From Guillardia theta CCMP2712 (Eukaryota > Cryptophyceae > Pyrenomonadales > Geminigeraceae): DNA of 64,000 bases. This document shows positions 1 through 11,693 of the stretch, piece by piece. Made by a program: the position numbers and the translations under genes. The notes under the pieces are model-generated. The model was not told the DNA's origin, did not search any database, and saw only the letters and a program-made list of their open reading frames with translations. The DNA lies in NCBI RefSeq assembly GCF_000315625.1, contig NW_005434663.1, forward strand, positions 91,337 to 155,336. The letters are read 5' to 3'. Every line of letters starts with the position of its first letter. Positions within the stretch are counted from its first letter, which is position 1.

Positions 1-128
1 CCCTCCTCCTCCTCCTCCTCCACTCTCCTCCTCCTCCTCCATCTCCTCCTCCTCCTCCTGCTCCTCCTCCAGCTCCTCCAGCTCCTCCAGCTCCTCCAGC
101 TCCTCCAGCTCCTCCAGCTCCTCCTCCA
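1..128. repeat. CTC / AGCTCCTCC microsatellite
   Basis: The first 60 bases are almost pure CTC/CCT triplets, passing into a 9-base AGCTCCTCC unit repeated several times to about position 128. It lies upstream of the small gene at 304 and runs off the left edge of the window. No coding sense is apparent. Confidence 0.95.
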
Positions 129-303
129 GCTTGCTTCTATCCACTCAGTTGTGCTCTTCTATTTGTTTCTTGTTCTTCTATCGGTCTCTTCCCTGCATCC
201 AACTGAGCACTCTCATATTTGTTTCTTGTTCTTCTCCCCGTCACACTCGCTGGATTTTCCTTCCTTTCTTAGGACTACCTCATCGCACAAGAACTAAGAA
301 ACA

Positions 304-672
304 ATGTCGAAGAATCTAGCAAAGAAGCAGTTAAGAAGCTTGCAGGAGAGTATTGCCAAGGAAGATTCTCACGGCAAAGAGGACAAGAAGATGTCTAAGT
401 CCATGATGAAGAGGAGGAGGGAGAAGGCCTTTCCTGTGACCTTCCGTCCAAAGCCAACGATTAACGCGAAAGAAAAGCGCATGAAGCTGAATCTGCAAAG
501 GAAAATAGCGGAAAAAGAGCGAATCCAGGAGACTTGCAAGCACTCGATCAAGGTGCTAGCAAAGCGTTTCAATGTCGACCCTGAGAAGCTGAAGAAGAAA
601 GAAGAGAAGAAGAAGAAAGAGGAAGAGGAGGACGACGATGACATTGATGAGGATCTTCTTGATCTGATTTAA
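304..672 (+). CDS. small Lys-rich protein with acidic tail (unknown)
   Basis: An uninterrupted 122-codon frame from ATG to TAA. I do not recognise the family. The N-terminal 80 residues are dense in Lys and Arg, including a KRRR cluster near residue 36 that could act as a nuclear signal. Residues 95-110 form a K/E helix, and the protein ends in an Asp/Glu run before LLDLI. This basic-then-acidic composition resembles small nucleolar or chromatin proteins, which is an inference from composition only. The gene converges with the glycosyltransferase on the other strand, with stops only about 80 bases apart. The overlapping reverse-strand frames are shadows of the Lys/Glu codons. Confidence 0.6.
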   Translation: MSKNLAKKQLRSLQESIAKEDSHGKEDKKMSKSMMKRRREKAFPVTFRPKPTINAKEKRMKLNLQRKIAEKERIQETCKHSIKVLAKRFNVDPEKLKKKEEKKKKEEEEDDDDIDEDLLDLI

Positions 673-752
673 TTTCTCTTCTAAGAATTCTCTCTTTTCC
701 CTGTAGATTCTAGAAATGCATTGAATTTTTGTGCAACTGCAATACTTTGAAA

Positions 753-2054
753 TCATCCTTGCTTCTTCAGAGTTGGGGTACTCACACCCTTGATTCTGAG
801 CATGAGCTGACATTCAGCAAAGGCTACCCACCACTTCTGCTCCAGCTCTCCCTTGGGCGCCTGGAGTCTCTCACTTTCAACAGCGAGATCTTAATGTTAC
901 TCGCCCACCTGGTCCCAGGGCTTGGGAAACGAGCAGAAGTGCAGGCACCGGACTGCTCCGACTGCATTCCAGTACCTGCCAGGAAACTTGAGCAGATGCC
1001 CTCTCACGAGTATCCCGCTGGCTGCCCTGGTTTCTTCTGCGTCAGCCAGTACATGGTGCGGAGAGCGTTGTATCTGAATGGAAGGCGACTTGCCTCGCCC
1101 ATGGTAAACCTGATGGCTACATTCAACATCATCTTGAGGACAAGACTCTGACCAGTCGTGAAAGTAACTGTTCAAGAACCCTGTGTCGCCACCATCGTAG
1201 GAATGCATCACGCCAATCCTGCTGATCATGTCTTCAAACACCTGAGAAACATTCCACGATGACCTTAGGAACAACTTTCATGTCATCAACCTCTAGTGAC
1301 GGCTCCACAACCAATACTCCAGCATTGAACCGATCGGGAGGGAAAGTGTCAGGAGCTGCTGCGAATCTGCCCTAAATGTCAGGTGACGACCGGAGGCATA
1401 AATACAGGAAAACCTTGTTTCTCTTGAGAACAGGTCGTCAATACTTTCCATCACCAGACAATCAGCATCGACATAGACTAGTTTGGAAAATTCCGTCAAC
1501 TTCCAACTAACATCGAATGTCAGACCGTGAAAAGGTTGGTTGCTACATACATGTTCAGTTTTGTGTAACCAGACTGATCCCATGCATCAATGCCACTAGA
1601 CTCTTTGGCTAGATGAGATCATCACAGATCTCTTCACGGACACCTTGCAAAATCACAACATACATACATGATATCGATTCAACCATTATAATCCTCAATC
1701 CCGCTTGTTCAAGTGCCTTTCGGCTATCGGCTGAAACCTCGTCTGTAACCATGCAGCATATAGGTCTTTGCTTCATTGAAGTGGATCAGAGATTGAAAGC
1801 GGTCGTATAAAAAGAAAAGAGCGTACGTTTGACTTGTCTTGTGTTTTTAAAATGCTATGAGCAAGCACAAGCGCCCCCATCAAGTAACTTGTTCGAAGAG
1901 TTACCACTTCAGATCATAGCAACCGAAGTTACCTGTCACTTGTGACCATTGTGATGTACGCCTCTTTGCAGCTCATGCCGGCTACCTTGATCCACTTTGT
2001 TATCTGAAGAACGTGCATCGGAATCAGGAACGGCAACGAAGAAAACAACGCCAT
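753..2054 (-). CDS. family GT8 glycosyltransferase (glycogenin/galactinol-synthase type)
   Basis: Ten exons rebuild to 289 residues: 2054-1933, 1887-1827, 1770-1668, 1608-1551, 1506-1414, 1366-1291, 1241-1153, 1109-1026, 975-909 and 869-753 (870 nt, in frame). GT8 enzymes transfer a sugar from a nucleotide-sugar donor using Mn2+. Visible hallmarks are the N-terminal EAYITMVTSD strand and GALVLAHSI helix, the metal-binding DAD in KLVYVDADCLV, RFNAGVLVVEPS, DGGDTGFLNSYF, and the C-terminal HF.SFPKPWD motif. The start is the first ATG after an in-frame stop. There is no signal peptide, so it looks cytosolic. Introns are 39-59 nt. The intron between 1026 and 975 begins with GC rather than GT. Glycogenin-like starch or glycan priming and inositol galactosylation are both possible; the acceptor cannot be told. 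Confidence 0.9.
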
Positions 2055-2588
2055 GATTCCTCATAGATGCACAAGGAACAGAAGAAAGTCAGCGATTGCA
2101 TCCTTGGTGTGTGTAAACAATCGTATCCGTTCCTCGCATAACACCATCATCTTCTCGCGCTCCCTACACCCTCGCCATTCCTGAATCATCTATCCGCCAT
2201 GTCTTTGTGGGAACAGGCCGAAATCTGTCCTCCCCGATCGCGCCGACCGCCGTATCAGTGCCCGACCGGCCCGGCGGCGCCGGGCGGCCCTGACTCTCAG
2301 TCTAGCGACTCGGACCGTACCGCACTCTATGGTACCGACGGGGGACTGGGAGTCACCCTCGGGCGCGACCCGCCGGCAGCGTTCAGTGCCAGTACGGCAG
2401 CGGCGGCGGTGGGCTGCAGTGTGCTGCTATCAGTGTGTGAAGAGGCTATTCATTATGACTGTCAGCTTAACGAGCCTAACCGTTGAAAGAGACTTCAGCT
2501 GCTGACTCTCTTCATTCTGTCCAGACCCCCGTAGTTCTCAACAGAGATGTGAAAGACCAGCAAGGAGAGAACCTAACAAAGACTTGCA
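2055..2588. repeat. intergenic gap with a CCGG-rich island at about 2216-2420
   Basis: The gap between two minus-strand genes holds a block of very high GC with many CCGG, GGCCC and GCCGGC words, ending near 2420. The flanks are ordinary composition. A 95-codon plus-strand frame crosses the block, but its protein is simple Pro/Gly/Ala-rich sequence and I take it as non-coding. Similar blocks occur at 12391-12612, 19985-20110, 21293-21370 and 59455-59620. It may also hold the promoter of the glycosyltransferase. Confidence 0.55.
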
Positions 2589-5077
2589 TCAAGTAGAGCA
2601 CTTGAAGATGGTGCCAGGCAAGGGGAGTAGCCGCCGCGGCCGGGGAAGGAGCCGGGGACTCGGGAAGCAGAGGAGAGAGAGGAGAGAGAAGAGTGCTACC
2701 AGTAGGCCTGAGGAGACCATGTACATTCCTCCCGGAAGTTTGACCTTGCAGGTGAGAAATGTTCAGTCATGAGCAGGGCTACGTAGAACTTTTGACAAGC
2801 TCGCTATGAGAGAGGTGGCGAAAGTGAAGGTGAAGATCAAGATCAAGATCAAGATCAAGATCAAGATCAAGATCAAGGAGGGGGATTAGTACCTTGCGAC
2901 TGTCATGGATCCAATACGCAAAGAGTGATGACATGATGGGCTGGCCTACAATGCTGCATATTGACTTCACCGTCTCACTCGCTCCCTGCATCGCTCCCTT
3001 CTCGTCAGGGTTCGCCTGTAAGGAAAGAATCATCCAGTGTCGCAAGACAGCAGGAAAGTCTAGTCAAGATGGGAAAGGGAACAGGACAAGGTTTCAGGTC
3101 AGGCAGGAGAAGAAAGGGCTGACTGGACGAGGACCTGGTTGGCAATAAAGCTCAAGGAAGAAGGAAGAGCTGTAGAGCCCACGGCAGCGAGGGTCAAGGC
3201 CAAGTACAAATTCCTTCCAGAAGCTTTTAGCCGTCAAGGACACAGCGATCACCTTTACTTGTCGCCTGACACGTTGGCAAGCAGAAACATGGCGGCAGAG
3301 TAGATGAGCAGAGCAAACTTGATAGCGTCTGAATGACTGAAGAACTTGAGCACGAGCTGATCAACTACTGTGAGGAGGAGAAAAGAATAACAGGGACTGA
3401 GACCTTAGGGAGGATAGCTGTCGCTATGCCAAATACAGACAGGACCCCTCCACTCTGATTGAAAGGAGCTCAATCGCTGCTGAAGACTTGAGGGTACACC
3501 ACCTTGCCGTTGGACCAACCGTGAGCGAAGCTGAAGAAGTTCATCCACGTGGCCTGCAGTCAAGGACTTGATCAGCCTGTGCTCGAATAGTGCATCCTCA
3601 AAGACCTGAAGGCCTACATGCGCGAACCACAAGAGAAAGTAAGAAAGGGACACTCCCTTGACCAGCGAGTTGCGACTGAGCATCCTGATCGCTCCGATAC
3701 TGCATGTTTCGAACGCACAGCACTCAGGTTTGAGGTTGTGATGTGAGAGTCTCACGGATTGGCATCAAGAAGTTTCACTTCTGACTTCCTGGAATCCTAC
3801 AGTGCTGCCAATCAATTGCATCTCAGACTGTGAGTGGGGGTTACCTGGCTTAGAGATTCAGGACAGATGAATAGAATATTGAGAGCGTTGACGATTCCTT
3901 TGTAGAAAGTAGAAAGTAAGCACGACTCGCAGCCATTACCAGGTAAAATTCTTTCAACCAATGCAGGCAGAGACGTAGAAGGGCATTTTGGTCGAGAACT
4001 GCCGAGCAGTAAGGAATTGATAGTGAGGTGTATGGTAAATTATCATGCCTTGGTCATTAGAATGGCTGATAGCGGGATGCCGACAATGAAGCCAACTCCA
4101 GCTGAAACTCCCATGAAGATGCCAAGGTTTGCGGCAAGATTTTTGGTGGAGCTGATATCACAGACGTATGCCTTGGGAGCGAGATCAGGATATTGAAGAA
4201 CTTCTCAGGACAAAGTCCACCTGACCCAGCCCAAACATGCAAGACGTGCACCCATCGATGGCCGCTGCAATGTACATCAAAGACAAGATGGGCGATACTC
4301 CTACTATGAGAGCCCCGATCGAAATCCCTGCCATGACCATGTCATGAGGACGAAGCGGTTGAATTCACTTGCCTACGGCAGACATGACAATAAAAGGTTT
4401 CCTGCCGTACTTGTCGCTCAGTGTCCCCCAGAGATTGTTGGTCAGGAAGGTGAAGAATGCATCCGTAGCCAACAGCGATGATAGCACAAGGTGTGCTCTG
4501 CTCGACACCTTGTCCGAGCGATTGATGACAGTGTTGATGAGCTTCGGTAATGCTCTGAGAGGTGTAAAATTTGCAGTATGAATGGCAGTTGCAAGAGATT
4601 ACGGTATCGCCATCGCCACACTCATGAAGTACAAGCTGCAAGAATATATCATTGGTGGTGGTGTATAGGTGAGAAGTTCAGATAAATTCAGAAACAGCAG
4701 GAAAGCAGGGCAAGCTTCGATAGAACTCACAGGCCGAAACTGATGGGAAAGAGCATGCTGATTTCTCTCCCCTCCCTAAAAGTTCTTCATCACGCGAAGA
4801 CCAGCATCACTTGAATTTCAAACCTAGAAGATTCCGACAGGTCTCCTCCTCGAATCCTTTCCAGTTCTTTTCCTGACCCTGCATCCCTCCCTCTCCGAAA
4901 GAGCTCGGAATTCCCTAGACGGGAAGAACGCGCAAAGTTGGAGTTGAGGAGAGCTGGAGAGGACGGAGAGGTGGGAGATGAGAAGGAGGATTGTGATGGA
5001 ATCGCAAGCGTCCTCGTCAAGGCCATTGCCAGCATGACGAGCCATGTCACTACCTGCCTGTGCGCCAGGTTCGCCAT
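2589..5077 (-). CDS. MFS transporter, TetA/MFSD14 (HIAT1)-like, with N-terminal leader
   Basis: Sixteen exons (first 5077-4824, last 2744-2589) sum to 1,503 nt, exactly in frame, giving 500 residues. Major facilitator proteins move small solutes through a 12-helix bundle. The diagnostic motif A, LWGTLSDKYGRKP, follows helix 2, and a family-typical EKGAMQGASETVKS loop precedes helix 11. The last helix is MVSSGLLVALFSLLSLL. The N-terminus MANLAHRQVVTWLVMLAMAL is a good signal peptide, followed by about 60 Ser/Arg-rich residues before helix 1, so targeting to a plastid or secretory membrane is likely. An upstream ATG at 5116 is in frame, but the 5077 start gives the better signal peptide. Two introns, starting near 4372 and 4048, appear to use GC donors. 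The substrate is unknown. Confidence 0.88.
2833..2877. repeat. (AAGATC)n hexanucleotide repeat inside an intron
   Basis: About seven and a half copies of AAGATC lie inside the intron of the MFS gene between exons ending at 2893 and starting at 2744. On the coding strand it would read as alternating Leu-Asp if the intron were retained. Confidence 0.95.
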
Positions 5078-5116
5078 GGCCGCCGTGAAATGTACAAAGC
5101 AGGCTCGCCTCAGCAA

Positions 5117-5741
5117 CGAAATGTAGGAGGCGCTTCACAAGACGCTGGTAAACTTGTGACTCTAGCGGCGCCCTGCCGTCATCTAGCTAGCAACCATCCT
5201 TGATCCTGGGGTAGGGGTGAAAAAATGAGGTGTGATAAAGGATGGTGAGGGTGGGGGTAGTCCATGTAAAGGACCAGGGCAGGAAACAGTCATTTCATAA
5301 TCCTCCTTCTATGATTTTGCAACCTATACGAATGGTTGATGTCACAGCACGTATGCTTCAAATGATAGCACGGATAGGAGATTCAGGGGTGGATATAAAT
5401 TGGGGGTGGGGGTACCACAAATGGGAAGGGGTTGGGTAGTGGTCCACCCGTTCGAGGTGGGATGGCGTGCGAGGGAGCGATTAGAATGGAGCGTGTGAGG
5501 AGGAGAGAGAATGCTGAGAGAAGGAGTTGAAACACCGCAAGGTTCGTTCCGCATGCTCGCTCATCTGTAGTAGACCAACCTCCTGAACAATACTTTCATG
5601 TAACAACAGAGATGCGGCTGAATCCATCTGATATAACCTTGCCGCACCTGGTCTATCTTTCACTGTAAAGCAAGCCTCGACTTTCATCCAGAGCTTCTCG
5701 GCAGTTCTTGTGTTGCTGCAACAACCAGACGAGCCTGGTCA
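5117..5741. repeat. GGGGTA-rich tract (about 5205-5480) in an intergenic gap
   Basis: Between divergent genes, the plus strand carries irregularly spaced G-runs of the form GGGGTA, GGGGTG and GGGGGTGGGGGTA over about 275 bases. The rest of the gap shows nothing I can assign. The open frames across it are low-complexity and not supported. The gap must contain the promoters of the MFS gene (leftward) and the LysM protein (rightward). Confidence 0.6.
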
Positions 5742-8700
5742 ATGACTTCGCTTGGAGATGAAGACAACGCTAGACGACCTCTGGTCGAAGGAGTAAAGGA
5801 CAAGGAGAAATGCCCTGAAGCGTCAACCCTTCGGAGAGCAAGCAAGCAACAAGCACGGATGCTGTGCTCTTTGTTGCTCTCACTCTCTTTTCTCTTACCA
5901 GTACAAACTCAGCAACAGAGTGATGGGAGCCCAACAACACTTCTGGCAGGTCAACTCACTTGGTCCATAGATCCCTTGTTCTCGCAGGGTTCAAGAAATG
6001 TATATTTCAAGTTGACATTGTCCTACGTCTTCGATCCTCAGTGCAACCTGACGAGTCAAATGTGTATGAATGCAACCATGCCCTCTCTCGGAGCATTATG
6101 TACAGAGCAGTATGTTGACAAATCTTCGGGAGAGAACGGGGGAGGTCCTCCAAAACTGCAGCAGCAAGCAGAAACTTCCTGCTATTCCATCAGCACTCGT
6201 GATGGAAATGTTCGATACAACTTGAAGGCTGTGAATGGGATTCCTGTCTTGAACGTGTTGCTGCATCATGAGGTCTTGGTAGACCAAAGTGTCTCAGGAG
6301 TCTTTGCCTACCTGTGTGTGCCCAACGGCACACTGCTTCGAACATGCAACGGAGATCGTTTGCCGTGTGCTCTAAATTCTACTCTACCCATACGCGGCGG
6401 ATTCAAAGATTTTGGAGGCTTTTATGAGCCCTACTGGACTGGCTTCGAGTCGTATGTCAATGGAACATGTACATCCTCAAGCATGCCTGCGTTTGAAACT
6501 TTCGTAAGCCTTTGCTCCTCTGCAGCAGCACAAGATAATTGTCAGGGACAGTACAGCGGTATTTCGAATTACTATTCTCCAGACCCCGCTGTATCTCCAT
6601 TTGTTGAAGTATCTCAAAATCCTGTCTACAACATGACATACAACCTGACGTACAATAAGGAACAGAGATGGTACTTCCAATATCCAGCCCAAGAATTCTA
6701 TAGAGCTTTTACTGGAAATGGATCGTACGTGGCCCCTTACCCTCCTTTCCATTTACAAGCATCAGATGAAGATGGAAACTTGATGGCATACTTTGATTAT
6801 TCTTGGAGAGATAAGTTTCCAACCAGAGAGAGTAGTAATGTTCACGCCGAATGCTTCACAGGTAATCTTGAGATGTGACAAAATGTTGTTTTTGATTGGA
6901 ATTGAAGGAGATTACGTCGAAGGATACAGCTGGCCATTCGCCCATATATACCCAAAATTGGTTGAAGTTGGAGCCTGTAACTCTTTTTTTGATGGAGATG
7001 GAAGCGGGGGAAGGTAGCAGATATACACATGCTCTTGAATGTATCTTGACTTTTGATGCAGTCAACTCAAGTTTGACTTCGACTTTGCTTTCTATGCTCC
7101 TCTGAATAACAGCACAACTTCCTGGTACAAGTTCCTGTGGCTAGATAATGGGCAGTCAGTCTCGAGATGCTCCAATGTAAGTCAGGACAATCAGTTCGCT
7201 TTCTGCAGTGGAAATCAAGTCTTCACACAGCACCTGGTCAGCACTCTAGACCTCCCCTTCTCCGACGTAGACAATCTAGCAAATGAGGACATCGGTGGAT
7301 CTAACTACGTAGCAAACAAGTCTCAGTGGTACTGGCAGGCCAGCAATGCTACCGGAAAGCTCACATATGTCCCTGCTGGATCCGTTGTTCGCAGCCTTTT
7401 CTCGGCATACGTGTGCTATCCAGGTCTGCAAAACCAGCCGCCCAAGTTCGTGAACCCAGTATATGTGGATGGCCAATTCTTCAGTTCTTCTTCTCGGAAG
7501 TTCAGCAAACTTCCTGCTGATTATTTGCTACCGCCTGCAGAGACAGAAAAGCTTTGCTACGTGAACAGCACCTGTACGCTGGAGCTGGTGGCGCAAGACT
7601 TCCTGGTGGGCTCAAGTCTTTGTGCAGATCCAGAATGTCAAAATTTTGATGATGTGTCCTTGTCGGAAGATGTTGTACAGATAGAATTAATCACTGAATG
7701 GACGAATTGGAGTGGAATTTCATTGAGTACTGCGCATTGTGAGAGCGACAGCAAACGACCATGTGTTTGGGATTCAGATTGCCTCCCAGGCGACCGCTGT
7801 ACAGGATATCAGCCTGACTCTTCCATTCAGCCCTTCTACGGACACTGTTGCGATGCTAGCATGCCTTGTCTGAGTGGGGCTGAGCCAGGGACTTCTAGAT
7901 GCATATTTGACTCCGACTGCCCACCCGCGCAGCAGTGCGTCAAGCCAAGATGTGAAAGCAATTCAAACCACAACATATCTGGCGCACTCAAATGCTACTA
8001 CACAGAATTCTTCAGTGCGAGTGACGCAGGGAAAGTTGTTCAGCGCTGTTTCATAGCAAAAGATCCCCATGGCGATAAGGTTTGGACTGGAACGCCTCCA
8101 GCACCAAGCTCGTTCTACCCCTACGTCATCACAGGGTTGTGCGACCCTCGTCTCAATCCCCAGAGAACCTGCAATGTCGCAGGGAGTGAGGTGGTCGAGA
8201 CTGCAACGCCAAGCAACACTTGCTCGTCATATCCTGTATGTTTCAAGATTAGGATTGAGAGTAATCCTCCGCAGTTTGTACATCCCACACCTCTAGAATC
8301 CAACTCTCTCGATGAGCAGGGAAATCCTATTCCCAATCAAACAGACGTCGCAGCTTGCGAGGGCTATCCCATCGATCTCATCATCAAGGCGGAGGATCCG
8401 GATGTTGGGAATAATGTGAGAATCTTCCTCCATGACTTCGAAATCGACACGTCTGTCGCCACATCTCAGGACCTCCAGTGGATGCAAACAGTTGAGAATT
8501 CCTACAACTTCGACTTCTTTTCAAACAGAGCCACACCTCAATATCCACCCCAATGTTCTGGAAATCCAGCAAATGACAGCTTTCATGGGTATGACGCCTA
8601 CAAAGTTGGTGTGAACGCACAGCAAGAAAGCATTCTGCCATTGGATGGTTCAATAGTGAAATCTGTAGTGTCAGGATATGCGCAGAATGTTGAATACTCT

Positions 8701-10320
8701 CGAGCTCCAAACATATCGGTCCACTACACCTTGGAACCTTCCAAGAGGAATGGTATCATTCTGCGCCTTGCAAGTGCCACTTCCGACAACGAGCAAAATT
8801 GCAGAATTCTTTCCTCCTCTGGCGTCTCCTACAACGGCGTCAGCTGTCGGGAAAGCATCTTGAACATGGATCAAGTCATCTGCGCCTACGCGTATGATGA
8901 CTCTCGCTACCAGAGCAAGAGATGGGTCGGCAAAAGAAACCCAAACTCTCACAACATCCTCAAGAACTTGAGAGATCACAGTGATGGTGATATGAGTACC
9001 CGGCACTGCTGGAGAGTGGTTCTTCAAGCCCCGCCTCGCTTTGTTACAACCTGGAGTACCTACAGCTCTTCGATTTCTCCCACTTGTGACCTCAGCGCTT
9101 ATGCAAACACTCTGATAAGAGACTCTGAAGTAGGAAAGATGCTCAAGGCCTACAATTACACGATCTTTGATCTCAAATGTGTGGGTGTCGGCGAAGATTT
9201 CTCGTTTGAGTTTGTCGCTCAAGATCCTAACAGACAGGACTTGGTGCAGATCTTCATCCTAGATGATCCAGGAATGCCTCCTGGAATGAGAGCCAGCCAG
9301 ACCTACTGCGTGATAAGATCTCCAGAGACCAACAACCCGATGTGCGGAGCTACTCGGATAGGAGAGGACCTCATTAGACTGGATCAGAACAAATCATCTC
9401 GATGTAGCAAGGCCATGTTGAGACTCGCGTGGTCTCCATTTCGAGAACAATTGAACAGAACGTTCTTTGTGTGTGCACGAGCACAAGATTCGTCAACAGC
9501 TTGTGTGGGCAAGAACCGCGACGCTACTAGTCGTGGATGGTATGGAGAGACTGCATGCGTTGAACTGGCGGTCGTGCCTCCTGTTCTATCTTGGCAAGGA
9601 TACATGGTGGCACAACCCGACCAGATCGATGTGTTTGTTGGCTGTACAGTCACGCTCAGTATCAGTGCTTCTGCAGGTCAACACTATGTTGCTGACATTG
9701 GGTTTGTGACCAAATCCAACATCAAGTTCTCATTCTCGAGACCTGTCATCTCGAATGCAATCACCTCTCGAGTCTTCGTATGGAGACCATCAATAGGTAC
9801 AGAAGGGAGCGTGCATACAGTGTCATTCTACACCAATGATTCCATTGGTATCCGTGAGCCGCTATGGAAGAACTTGGTGTTTTCTGTACAGAAGTGTCAA
9901 TATTGCATTGGAAACGATATCTTGACCATGACTCATGGGTTGGAGTACACTGACTTGAATTTCATCGCACGATATTTCAACTTGGAAATCAACTGGCTGC
10001 ATATTTGGCTGTTGAATGGGAATAGAGATGCAAAGGGCGATCAAATCTTCAACGGGAATCCTAACTACTTTCAGTTCAAGAGAATTCCTCAAGTCACCTT
10101 GAACGACTTCATCAGCAATGTGAACAACTCATTGATCTTGTGGTTGGCATCCAGATACAAGTATCGCGCTCATGAGTCTCTTGCCACCATCGCTACTTCT
10201 CTAGGATCATCTTTGAAGACGCTGCTGAAACTCAACCCCGATGTTCAAAACCCCTACATTCCTCTCAATAACCAATCGTCAGTGCATTCGCCTTACGTCT
10301 GCGTGTTACCCTGTACCTAA
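5742..10320 (+). CDS. giant secreted Cys-rich protein with tandem Ig/cadherin-like repeats and C-terminal LysM domains
   Basis: Three exons (5742-6861, 6908-7013, 7062-10320) join in phase to 4,485 nt, 1,494 residues; introns are 46 and 48 nt. A hydrophobic MLCSLLLSLSFLLPVQT segment at residue 40 is either a signal peptide (start then 5859) or a type II anchor. The body has many Cys and NxS/T sites and at least four repeated modules opening with PPxFV or PPKFV and containing an AxDPN/DxxDxVxIF strand, resembling cadherin or Ig-like surface repeats. Residues from about 1350 contain CQYCIGND...NWLHIWLLN and a clearer LysM unit ending ...LLKLNPDV...VCVLPC. LysM binds N-acetylglucosamine polymers. 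The likely role is surface recognition or cell covering, which is inference. Exon 1 alone would look complete, but its stop lies in the intron. Confidence 0.82.
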
Positions 10321-10392
10321 TACAAGTTTATTCTTTCAAGCGTTTTTGATTAAAGCAATCATCTTGCTTCATGTCAACTTGAATGCAAATCT

Positions 10393-11693
10393 TCACGTAG
10401 ATCCACTCGCGTGCGGCTTGAAGTGGCTGCTCTTGTGCGAGAGGCTTTGTAGATCTCTCTCAAGCGATAGCAACTGTGTGAGGAGGCTAGACTGCAGGAG
10501 GGGTCAAGAATGAAGCCGGAGAAAGCGACAAGTACCAGCGAGTGCGATACGTGCTGATTCCTTTCAATCGCTTGAGTGATGCGATTCCTCTCTCGGTCAT
10601 ACCGACGCTTGAGATCCGCTAGCATCTCCTGCATGACATGTCAGGAATTCGGATCTGACGACACATCTCAACCTGCTTGGCTCGATCTTCTTCTAATTTG
10701 AGACGCCTGTTTTCCTCTTCTTTCCGTTCCAGTGCCTCGCGATAGCTATCGTACAACCATGTCATTCGATCGTCTTATGCCAAAAGCACAGACCCTCTCA
10801 GTTCCTCGCCATTCCTGTCGTTCTGCAGATCATGGTTCTTAAGGTTTGAACGTAGAATGACATTCTCAGTCTGGAGGCTTCATGAGCAAAATGTTCAACT
10901 CCAGGAAATCTAAGTGAATCACCTGGGAGCTGTTCAACACCGTTCTCATCCTGTCGTACTCTTCCTGCTTCAGAACCATCAAAGGAGCTTACATGTGCAT
11001 CTCAAGGCACAGAGCAAATAGCCCATGCAAGGCTCCAACGCACCTGCTCCCTCGACGAGTACTGCATGGGCTTTCTCGCCATCATCTGTACAGGTCATCC
11101 ATCACCTTTCTCACACAGGAGTGCACTGCACCACCTCGTTTGCCTGCTGTTGAGCCTGCAAGTTAGAGCTGTGCATCGGTTGATTGGACTGCATGTGGTG
11201 CTGAGCTTCTCGTGAGATGGAGGACATCATGGGCATTGAAGCATGTTTATCCAGGAAGTCTTGAGTGCCCCGGATCATGGAGGTCTCGTAGAACTCTCCT
11301 GTCGATCCTCGCTGGAAGCCCAGGGTGATCCATGTCCTGGCATTCAGAACACCATGAGAAGCCTTCTGATACAGATCAACGGAAATACCCTTGTTCGCCC
11401 AAGATCAGTTCCCTGAGCTGCGATAGCGGCTGGTTCTGTACATTTGTATTCCCGACCTGAACGATCACATCTCCAGGCTTGATCTGTCATGTGAAGCTCA
11501 AGCCAATTGCCTCATTAAATGACTCCTACCTGTCCATTTCTCCACGCCGATCCTCCTTGCACTATCTCTTTCACCATGATCTTGGGTGGACTCTCGGGAG
11601 TCATCATAAACAACAAGCCCACCCCTGCCCTGTTGCCTGGAAGATACCATCATGTGAGACCTGGAAGAAACAAAACCTCTCCTTTCGCTTCAT
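10393..11693 (-). CDS. PDZ-domain protein with C-terminal coiled coil
   Basis: A multi-exon minus-strand gene. The PDZ domain is clear: GVGLLF at the carboxylate-binding loop, IVQGGSAWRNGQIKPGDVIVQVG, then the strand GTWITLGFQR. PDZ domains bind C-terminal peptides and organise membrane or cytoskeletal complexes. It is followed by a Met/Gln/Ser-rich linker and several short coiled-coil exons (QEEYDRMRTVL, EALERKEEENRRLKLEEDRAKQ, EMLADLKRRYDRERNRI), ending ...SHFKPHASGST then stop at 10393. The first ATG at 11693 places the PDZ almost at the N-terminus; an earlier exon cannot be excluded. The splice path between about 11110 and 10930 is unresolved, so the length is approximate (about 270-300 residues). 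It is tail-to-tail with the LysM protein, only about 70 bases away. Confidence 0.75.

Noticed and set aside
729-1151. 140-codon plus-strand frame
   Set aside because: It is antisense to glycosyltransferase exons that have family motifs and consistent splice phases.
2199-2486. 95-codon plus-strand frame
   Set aside because: It lies almost wholly in a CCGG-rich island; the protein is Pro/Gly/Ala/Ser low complexity without a domain.
2584-2772. 62-codon plus-strand frame rich in Arg
   Set aside because: It is the reverse-strand shadow of the last MFS exon (helix 12 and tail).
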